A stretch of 10,226 bases of DNA from Planctomycetota bacterium. Lineage in GTDB: Bacteria; Planctomycetota; Brocadiia; Brocadiales; Bathyanammoxibiaceae. The notes under the pieces were generated by a model. The model did not search any database. It was given only the letters and a program-made list of their open reading frames with translations, and was not told the DNA's origin. This document shows positions 5,949-10,226 of the stretch, in pieces. The translations under genes were made by a program, and so were the position numbers. Each line of letters starts with the position of its first letter. The first letter of the stretch is position 1. The stretch spans positions 1 to 10,226 of the forward strand of contig JAUVQR010000032.1 in NCBI GenBank assembly GCA_030598065.1, read 5' to 3'.

Positions 5949-6800
5949 ATGCTGGACAGAGGAAGGCTTGGCAAGGGTGTGGAATCACTGCTAGGCAACA
6001 TTGTCGAGGCAGAGTTAAGCCGCGACACCCAGCAGGTACGTCTGGATAGCGTTGAAGCAAATCCCCATCAGCCCCGCAGGGAGTTCTCTCCGGAGTCCAT
6101 CAAGTCGTTGGCGGAGTCCATAAAAGAACACGGCGTGCTGCAGCCGATACTGGTAAGGCCGGCCAAGGACGGTTATCAACTGGTGGCGGGTGAGAGAAGG
6201 CTGCGGGCCGCCCGGGAACTCGGCATGGACAGCATACCGGCCATCGTGAGAGAGACCACGGCAAAGGAGTCGTTGGGTGTGGCGCTGGTAGAAAACCTGC
6301 AGAGAGAGGACCTTAATCCCATAGAAAAGGCAAAGGCGTTCTGGGAGCTGATGGAGGTGTTTGAGCTGACCCAGGAAAAGGTCGGCAAATACGTGGGCCT
6401 GGACCGCTCCTCAGTGACTAACACCTTGCGGTTATTGGAATTATCTGTTGAGATACAGGAATATGTTTCACGTGGAACCATCTCACAGGGGCATGCCAGG
6501 GCGCTGCTTGCCGTGAGGGGCGAGGCCGCGCAGAAGAGGTTGTGCCAGAGGATACTGGACGAGGGCCTCAACGTGAGACAGGTAGAGGTGCTGGCGTCCA
6601 ACTCCAAGCAAAAGGGCACGCTGAAGCGGCGCGCAGCCAAGAATGGCAGCCACAATACCCGGGAACTGGAAGACCGGCTAAGTTCGTCGCTGGGCACAAG
6701 GGTCAAGATACAGCACAGCGGCACGAAGGGCAGGATTGTGGTCCATTTCAGCGGGAATGCCCAGTTCGAGGACCTAATGGGGCGGCTCTGCCGGGAATAA
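5949..6800 (+). CDS. parB: Chromosome partitioning protein ParB (Spo0J family)
   Basis: This 283-aa DNA-binding CTPase loads at parS sites and spreads as a clamp to segregate the origin and recruit SMC. The N-terminus LGKGVESLLG (7-16) is the usual ParA-contacting segment. The ParB/sulfiredoxin-like CTP-binding domain has GVLQPILVR (62-70), GERRLRAAR (81-89) and VENLQREDLNPIE (114-126). The parS-binding helix-turn-helix is about 141-163 (TQEKVGKYVGLDRSSVTNTL), followed by SQGHARALL (179-187). A basic linker (about 215-232) leads to the C-terminal dimerisation domain (235-283). Length and domain order are normal for a chromosomal ParB. parA is not directly upstream as is usual; the neighbour there is the divergently oriented FTR gene. 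A parS-like site lies inside the gene at 6464-6479. Confidence 0.96.
   Translation: MLDRGRLGKGVESLLGNIVEAELSRDTQQVRLDSVEANPHQPRREFSPESIKSLAESIKEHGVLQPILVRPAKDGYQLVAGERRLRAARELGMDSIPAIVRETTAKESLGVALVENLQREDLNPIEKAKAFWELMEVFELTQEKVGKYVGLDRSSVTNTLRLLELSVEIQEYVSRGTISQGHARALLAVRGEAAQKRLCQRILDEGLNVRQVEVLASNSKQKGTLKRRAAKNGSHNTRELEDRLSSSLGTRVKIQHSGTKGRIVVHFSGNAQFEDLMGRLCRE
6464..6479. promoter_or_regulatory. parS-like centromere site inside parB
   Basis: TGTTTCACGTGGAACC matches the bacterial consensus TGTTNCACGTGAAACA at 14 of 16 positions when N is filled as T, with the central CACGTG intact. Differences are at positions 12 and 16. It sits in frame in codons for YVSRGT just after the HTH. B. subtilis likewise has a parS inside spo0J. 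Its presence suggests the window is close to the replication origin. Confidence 0.7.
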
Positions 6801-6901
6801 GTCCATAATCATACTATAATCTGCCTGGTGAGAGACTATGGGCTAGAAATACCTTTATAAAAGGGCCGGAATGTGACGTCCACCCCCTCTTTCCCCTCCC
6901 C

Positions 6902-6937
6902 TGTCACCCTGAGCCGAAGGAGCTAGCGAAGGATCTC
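6902..6937 (+). repeat. Dispersed repeat copy 1 (GTCACCCTGAGC...GCGAAGGATCT)
   Basis: GTCACCCTGAGC is followed after 11 nt by GCGAAGGATCTC. The core matches copy 2 at 7329-7359 with transitions and a different centre. This repeat type is common in intergenic DNA of many unrelated bacterial genomes (from general knowledge, not searched here). Confidence 0.6.
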
Positions 6938-6938
6938 G

Positions 6939-6976
6939 GTAGGGGTATCTGCCTAAGGCGGGCAACGTGCCCCTAC
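6939..6976. repeat. GTAGGGG...CCCCTAC imperfect palindrome
   Basis: Arms GTAGGGG (6939-6945) and CCCCTAC (6970-6976) pair perfectly around a 24-nt centre that itself holds GCC/GGC pairing. It follows repeat copy 1 after one base, so the two may be one composite element. There is no T-run. Confidence 0.5.
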
Positions 6977-6990
6977 AATAGAGTTCTCTC

Positions 6991-7083
6991 CCACCTTTCC
7001 TTGGGTACACCTGTTGTAGACTACATATTGTCACTACAATATGTAGTCTACATGGAGAGTTATGCCTGCCGGTGTAAAGGTGG
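6991..7083. repeat. Nested inverted repeat with a perfect 17-bp stem
   Basis: The inner arms TGTAGACTACATATTGT (7015-7031) and ACAATATGTAGTCTACA (7036-7052) are perfectly complementary around a 4-nt CACT loop. Outside them TACACC (7006-7011) pairs with GGTGTA (7071-7076), and CCACCTT (6991-6997) with AAGGTGG (7077-7083). The whole is a three-tier palindrome of about 93 nt. With no T-run after the stem, a terminator role is unlikely; a MITE-like or protein-binding cruciform element is more plausible. Confidence 0.75.
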
Positions 7084-7328
7084 CGGAAAATAATTTATTC
7101 ATTTCGCCCCAGCGTTTCCTTTATTGAAGGGTTGTGGGCGAACTGCTGGTTGTAGAATTGGCGTAGTGGTTTCTCAGAGATTTTGTTGTCACTACGGCAG
7201 AGGGTAAATATGTCACGGATTTTATTAAGAGCGTGTTTGTGAAACTGATTGTCTTGTGGCGTGTTGTGACATCGTGGGGAACAGGCGGTTATAAGTGTTT
7301 GGTATTTGAGAACGACCGCATTTCTTCC

Positions 7329-7359
7329 ATGTCATTCTGAGCGCGAGCGAAGAATCTAG
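7329..7359 (+). repeat. Dispersed repeat copy 2 (GTCATTCTGAGC...GCGAAGAATCT)
   Basis: This is a 31-nt copy of the repeat also seen at 6902-6937, in the same orientation. It has a shorter centre and transition differences, consistent with independent insertion or long divergence. Confidence 0.6.
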
Positions 7360-7368
7360 TTGTTCATA

Positions 7369-7387
7369 GTCAAGGCGTAGCCTTGAC
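7369..7387 (-). terminator. Hairpin just past the decarboxylase stop; weak terminator candidate
   Basis: GTCAAGGC-GTA-GCCTTGAC forms an 8-bp perfect stem with a 3-nt loop, 7 nt past the stop of the minus-strand gene ending at 7395. Position favours transcript end formation or 3' protection, but no U-tract follows on the minus strand. Confidence 0.4.
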
Positions 7388-7394
7388 CTACCCC

Positions 7395-9017
7395 TTACTG
7401 AATCAGTGATTGGATGCGCGGGCGGAAGTCCTTTGCCAGGCGGCCGAGCGTGGATGAGATGTCATCTTCATCTAGGACGGCGTCAATAACGTAGAAGTTG
7501 CTGCTGCCGCCCGCCGTGCGGAGAGCTTCTTTAAAGCCTTGCGTAGTATCGACTTGGGTGCCATCTCCCCCGAGGCTCCGGGCCAGGCCTACGTAGTCCC
7601 AGCTGTGAACCTTGAGATACTCCCTTTCTTTATCCATTACCCTTAGCGTGCCGAAGGTGCCGTTGTTAAAGATAATCACGATGGGGTTAAGGTTCATTTT
7701 TTTCGCGGTCGCAAGTTCAATCCCCGTCATCTGGAAACAACCGTCGCCGACCAGCACGACCGGCCTGCGAGACGGCATGGCCATCTGCGCCCCTACGGCC
7801 CCGGGCACGGCGAAGCCCATGCTTGCGTAATATGCGGGAGCAATGAAGATGTCCGTCTTCAATTCAATAGACGCAAAGAGTGTGTCACCGACGTCGGAGA
7901 TTACAATGTGCCGTTTGGTCAGAAAATCATTCAACTCGTCTATGATAGACACCATGGTGAGTTTTTGCACTGGTGAAGAGGCCTTCTTTTTTACGGGGCT
8001 TTTCTTCAGAGGTTTGAAGGAACGTCTTTTTAATGCCTTTGTCTTTAGAAGTCCCTTCATCACGTCTGAAAGGTTGATGTCTTTGTAGCAGTGGTGGCCT
8101 ACGCATACCTCCTGGGAGGTCACCTGGATTATGTTCGGTGTGTAAGAGGCGAATGCGCTCGCCACTCCAAAGTCTATGGGCAGGGAGCCGAGAGAGATTA
8201 TGCAGTCGGAACGTCCAACGTAATCCCTTACAGGGTTAAGACTTAAGTTGCCTATATAGTTGCCGACGAAGTTCGGGTGGTCTTCCGGCAGCACCGACTT
8301 TCCCAGAAGCGTAGTGACCGTCGGCAGGTTAAGTTTTTCGACAAGCCTCGCCAGGTCCTTCATAAGGCCGAAGCGTTCGATCTCCACGCCCGCGTATATG
8401 ATGGGATGCCGGCTGGCGTTTATCTTTCTTATTATCTCTTCCAGCGCCTCTTTTAATATCTTTCTATTGTCAACGACCCTCCTGTGGTCGGTTGCGCATC
8501 TTGGCGGCGCGTCGACGTTGACCATGTCCCTGGGTATCTCGATGTAGCCCGGGCGTGAGAGTTTTTTTGTGGTTTCTATAACCCGGTCTATCTCAGAGAT
8601 GGCCGAGAGTTCGTCGTTTAGTACGGCCGTTGACGCGGTGACCTCACGGTACACACGGAGCTGGGTCTCATGGTGTTTGACCCTGTGGTGGAAGAGGGCG
8701 TCCGGGTCTCGCTGGTGAATCTCCGGGGCTCCGGCCAGCACGATAACGGGTGACTCTTCCGCGTAGGCGAGGGCGATGGGATTGACCATGTTAAGGGCGC
8801 CAACCCCCTGTGTGACTATGGCCACGCCCAGTCCGTTAAGCCGTGCGTAGACGTCGGCGGCAAAGCCCGCGGAGGGTTCGTGGGTAACCACCACTGTCTT
8901 CATGCCGCAGCGCTCCTGCGCCGCATACAGGGGCAGGATAAAATCGCCGGGGATGCCGAAGGTGTACTCCACGCCTTCTTCTTTCAGTCTCTTGAATATG
9001 TAGTCCGCTATGCGCAC
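7395..9017 (-). CDS. Thiamine-diphosphate 2-oxoacid decarboxylase (pyruvate/indolepyruvate decarboxylase-like)
   Basis: This 540-aa cytoplasmic ThDP enzyme has the three-domain fold (Pyr, central, PP) of the pyruvate decarboxylase group and is of normal length. Catalytic residues of 2-oxoacid decarboxylases are present: D25 in GIPGDF, E47 in VTHEPSAGFAADVYAR (cofactor activation), the His pair H110-H111 in LFHHRV, and E434 in GDGCFQMTGIEL. The Mg-ThDP motif runs from GDG (424-426) to NN (451-452). The His pair and E434 argue for a non-oxidative decarboxylase giving an aldehyde rather than acetolactate synthase; no FAD-type features were recognised. Substrate (pyruvate, indolepyruvate, phenylpyruvate or another) cannot be read from sequence. 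A Lys-rich stretch (about 325-346) joins the central and PP domains. The start is GTG with SD GAGGTGAT (9024-9031), 6 nt away. It is probably monocistronic, with its own promoter. Confidence 0.88.
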   Translation of the reverse strand: MRIADYIFKRLKEEGVEYTFGIPGDFILPLYAAQERCGMKTVVVTHEPSAGFAADVYARLNGLGVAIVTQGVGALNMVNPIALAYAEESPVIVLAGAPEIHQRDPDALFHHRVKHHETQLRVYREVTASTAVLNDELSAISEIDRVIETTKKLSRPGYIEIPRDMVNVDAPPRCATDHRRVVDNRKILKEALEEIIRKINASRHPIIYAGVEIERFGLMKDLARLVEKLNLPTVTTLLGKSVLPEDHPNFVGNYIGNLSLNPVRDYVGRSDCIISLGSLPIDFGVASAFASYTPNIIQVTSQEVCVGHHCYKDINLSDVMKGLLKTKALKRRSFKPLKKSPVKKKASSPVQKLTMVSIIDELNDFLTKRHIVISDVGDTLFASIELKTDIFIAPAYYASMGFAVPGAVGAQMAMPSRRPVVLVGDGCFQMTGIELATAKKMNLNPIVIIFNNGTFGTLRVMDKEREYLKVHSWDYVGLARSLGGDGTQVDTTQGFKEALRTAGGSSNFYVIDAVLDEDDISSTLGRLAKDFRPRIQSLIQ

Positions 9018-9023
9018 CGTCTT

Positions 9024-9031
9024 ATCACCTC
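9024..9031 (-). promoter_or_regulatory. Shine-Dalgarno fixing the GTG start of the decarboxylase
   Basis: On the minus strand GAGGTGAT precedes GTG 9017 by 6 nt. This supports GTG as the start. Confidence 0.75.
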
Positions 9032-9045
9032 GCCCCTGATACCAT

Positions 9046-9075
9046 ATTCTATCAGCTTTCTATACGTAGTGTCAA
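9046..9075 (-). promoter_or_regulatory. Sigma-70-type promoter of the decarboxylase gene
   Basis: On the minus strand a perfect TTGACA (9070-9075) and TAGAAT (9046-9051, 5 of 6) are spaced by 18 nt. The leader to the GTG is about 20-25 nt and contains the SD. Confidence 0.6.
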
Positions 9076-9091
9076 ACGGAGCGTCAAACGG
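9071..9091. repeat. Direct repeat GTCAAACGG x2, overlapping the decarboxylase -35
   Basis: GTCAAACGG occurs at 9071-9079 and 9083-9091 with a 12-nt period. The first copy overlaps the -35 element and the second lies just upstream of it. This arrangement is what a direct-repeat-binding regulator would use, but two 9-mers are weak evidence. Confidence 0.4.
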
Positions 9092-9343
9092 GCGATAAAT
9101 CTCTCACCCGTTTTCGTTAACACGCCGATAAGCCATGCTTTTGTCTATCGGACGCTCCCGAACGGTTGAACGCACCTGTGCTTGAGCGCATAAGTGTTGT
9201 ATTGACAAGGTTCATATGGCAGGCGCACCCAAGACTTTCCGGAATTCTTGATTGACAATCCACGAAGGTGTGGTAGGTTTCCCGTAGAGGTAGAAAAGGA
9301 CAATAACAACTTACCTTAAAGGGGAGGGGGTGAAGGGGCGAAT
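9092..9343. other. Non-coding region ahead of the small lipoprotein
   Basis: No convincing coding frame is seen. TTGACA occurs twice on the plus strand (9202-9207 and 9252-9257, 50 nt apart), but neither has a good -10 at the right spacing. A G-rich tract at 9320-9338 resembles the G-rich arm of the DUF559 inverted repeats and doubles as the SD region for the gene at 9344. Confidence 0.4.
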
Positions 9344-9523
9344 ATGACCGGTAAATCGCTATTGTGCCTGCTCTTTGTCCTGGGGATAGCATTGAATAGC
9401 TCCGGCTGCGCCGCGCCACTTGTCGTAAAAGCAGTTAAAAAGCGACAAGAAGGTAAGGAGCAGAAGCAGCAACAGCAAGAGCAGCAGGAACAGAAACCGC
9501 AACAAGAAAGCCAGCAAAAGTAA
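9344..9523 (+). CDS. Small Gln-rich lipoprotein, 59 aa
   Basis: Starting at ATG 9344 the frame encodes a classic lipoprotein signal: K4, a hydrophobic core LLCLLFVLGIAL (6-17), then NSSGC with C22 as the lipidation site (SSGC lipobox). The mature part is only 38 residues: AAPLVVKAVKKR and then a hydrophilic tail made almost wholly of Gln, Glu and Lys (about 36-59). No Asp follows the Cys, so outer-membrane sorting is expected. A purine-rich AAGGGGC lies just upstream. Function is unknown; similar tiny lipoproteins with charged Gln-rich tails exist in Gram-negative bacteria but carry no diagnostic domain. The Gln/Glu tract is encoded by CAG/CAA/GAG codons and may vary in length between strains. 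It lies in the same direction as the DUF3313 gene 166 nt downstream. Confidence 0.7.
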   Translation: MTGKSLLCLLFVLGIALNSSGCAAPLVVKAVKKRQEGKEQKQQQQEQQEQKPQQESQQK

Positions 9524-9689
9524 TATTAAGTTCTTATCCCCGCTCTCTACAGCGGCCCCGGCATTCTCTCAATTGCGGTCACGGGTTTATTACTCTCGAA
9601 TGTCCCTTCCTGACGGCAGAAATGGCCACATGGACGCCTTAACTTGAAGGATAATTTAAGGAGTATTCCGAGGAAACAGGGGCTATATC
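9524..9689. other. Intergenic region between the two lipoprotein genes
   Basis: CCGCT-CTCTAC-AGCGG (9540-9555) forms a short hairpin 17 nt past the small lipoprotein stop, without a T-run. The rest has no evident promoter. AGGGG (9678-9682) serves as SD for ATG 9690 with 7-nt spacing. Confidence 0.4.
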
Positions 9690-10163
9690 ATGAACATGAT
9701 ACTGAACAGACCAACGTGCGGGTACTTGTTTTTTATCGTTGTATTTATTGGGGTTTTATCCTGTTCACCGCAGCCCACCAAGACCGGCTTCCTCGATGAT
9801 TATTCCCAATTAACTCCCAGCCCACATGTTAAAGGGGCCTACGCCTACTTTAATCCTGAAGATACTCTGGGCCATTATTCGAAGTTTGTCATTGAACCGG
9901 TCCATGTAGTCTTGACCCCGAAGGAGGAAGAGGACATCGGCCATGACAAGCTGAAAGAACTGGCCGAATATTTTCGCACTCAGATAATTCTGGAGCTGGG
10001 AGAACGGTACTCCATAGTGAAGAAGCGGGGCCCAAGAGTCGCGCGCGTTCGAGTTGCCATTACTGACATGCAGGCCGCCAAGCGGATATTGAATATCCAT
10101 CCGGGTACAATGATAAGTGGTGTTGGCCTGGGGGGGCGCCTGCATGGAAGGCGAAGTGGTTGA
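9690..10163 (+). CDS. DUF3313-family lipoprotein, frameshifted near its 3' end
   Basis: The product begins with a lipoprotein signal (hydrophobic 12-23, VLSC with C25 as lipidation site), followed by SPQP, so outer-membrane sorting is likely. The mature part shows the DUF3313 pattern: GFLDDYSQLTPSPHVKGAYAY (about 33-53), the YSKFVIEPVHVVL strand (63-75), a helix DKLKELAEYFRTQIILEL (85-102), then RVRVAITDM (119-127). DUF3313 proteins are uncharacterised envelope lipoproteins. The frame ends at 10163 after GVGLGGRLHGRRSG, which is not family-like. The +1 frame continues with GGACMEGEVVDSVSGERIA to the window edge, matching how the family proceeds. The shift falls in a run of seven G (10130-10136); six G would restore one frame. 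It may be a genuine inactivation, a phase-variable tract or a sequencing error. Confidence 0.85.
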   Translation: MNMILNRPTCGYLFFIVVFIGVLSCSPQPTKTGFLDDYSQLTPSPHVKGAYAYFNPEDTLGHYSKFVIEPVHVVLTPKEEEDIGHDKLKELAEYFRTQIILELGERYSIVKKRGPRVARVRVAITDMQAAKRILNIHPGTMISGVGLGGRLHGRRSG

Positions 10164-10226
10164 TTCAGTGTCTGGGGAAAGGATAGCGGCGGTGATTGAT
10201 TGTCAAAAGGGGCGACGTGGGCTGGC
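10137..10226 (+). pseudogene. Continuation of the DUF3313 gene in the +1 frame, partial at window edge
   Basis: Read in the +1 frame, ATG 10144 and what follows give MEGEVVDSVSGERIAAVID and then a Cys/Lys/Arg-rich end with no stop before 10226. The (GA)xxEGEVVDSxSGERIAAVID pattern is the expected C-terminal beta region of DUF3313. It is not an independent gene. Confidence 0.75.

Larger units (their letters stand above)
6801..7394. other. 594-nt non-coding region rich in palindromes and dispersed repeats
   Basis: No coding frame on either strand looks real here. From left to right it holds a C/T-rich tract (6881-6901) resembling the DUF559 repeat arms, two copies of a GTCAyyCTGAGC repeat (6902-6937 and 7329-7359), a GTAGGGG/CCCCTAC hairpin (6939-6976), a nested inverted repeat (6991-7083), a CGTAGTG/CACTACG hairpin (7162-7168 with 7190-7196) and a terminal hairpin (7369-7387). 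It looks like a landing zone for small non-autonomous elements between parB and the convergent decarboxylase gene. Confidence 0.6.

Noticed and set aside
7015..7052. Intrinsic terminator for parB
   Set aside because: The stem is A/T-rich, over 200 nt past the parB stop, and is not followed by a T-run.
7234..7246. Second parS-like sequence TGTTTGTGAAACT
   Set aside because: It lacks the essential central CACGTG and is not a palindrome of the right length.
7395..9017. Acetolactate synthase (ilvB) assignment
   Set aside because: The N-terminal His pair H110-H111 and E434 after the GDG motif fit 2-oxoacid decarboxylases, and there is no small subunit or ilv neighbour.
9202..9257. Paired TTGACA boxes as plus-strand promoters
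   Set aside because: No acceptable -10 lies 16-18 nt downstream of either; the 50-nt spacing of ATTGACAA is probably chance.
9117..9419. Minus-strand 100-aa open frame upstream of the decarboxylase
   Set aside because: It is a low-quality Ser/Cys/Arg-rich composition without SD, and overlaps the signal peptide of the better-supported small lipoprotein on the plus strand.

Overview
The window reads as a stretch of bacterial chromosome with mixed housekeeping and accessory content, probably from an uncultured Gram-negative, anaerobe-leaning lineage. Evidence for this is two Sec-lipoprotein genes, a periplasmic S41 protease, a ferredoxin:thioredoxin reductase catalytic subunit and a chromosomal-type ParB. 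Planctomycetota (Brocadiales-like) would fit, but the sequence alone does not prove it. No tRNA, rRNA, CRISPR array or classical transposase gene was seen.

Layout. 1-255 is the 3' end of an unrecognised Tyr/Lys/Trp-rich protein. 256-540 is a dense run of hairpins followed by an exact-period 40-bp tandem array of four units. The array runs straight into a DUF559 (Vsr-like, PD-(D/E)XK) endonuclease gene (540-932). That gene is bracketed by inverted C/G-rich palindromic repeats, and the right-hand copy encodes its C-terminal tail. An AT-richer patch follows (933-1609) with a small membrane-anchored orphan protein. A large multidomain S41 protease (1610-4510, minus) is divergent from trpC (4573-5370, plus). 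trpC is convergent, with a 4-nt gap, with a ferredoxin:thioredoxin reductase catalytic subunit (5375-5698, minus). After a clear sigma-70 promoter comes parB (5949-6800, plus), which carries a near-consensus parS site inside its own coding sequence. A 594-nt non-coding region (6801-7394) holds several unrelated-looking palindromes, including a perfect 17-bp inverted repeat, and two divergent copies of a dispersed GTCAyyCTGAGC...GCGAAGrATCT repeat. Next is a thiamine-diphosphate 2-oxoacid decarboxylase (7395-9017, minus) with its own promoter and SD. A 59-aa glutamine-rich lipoprotein (9344-9523) and a DUF3313 lipoprotein (from 9690) follow; the latter is broken near its end by a frameshift at a run of seven G.

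The genes are mostly single units with their own promoters; no long operon is seen. The strongest candidate for an under-described system is the DUF559 gene with its flanking palindromes and upstream hairpin array. It resembles a REP-associated or MITE-like domesticated nuclease cassette in which repeat sequence has become part of the coding sequence.
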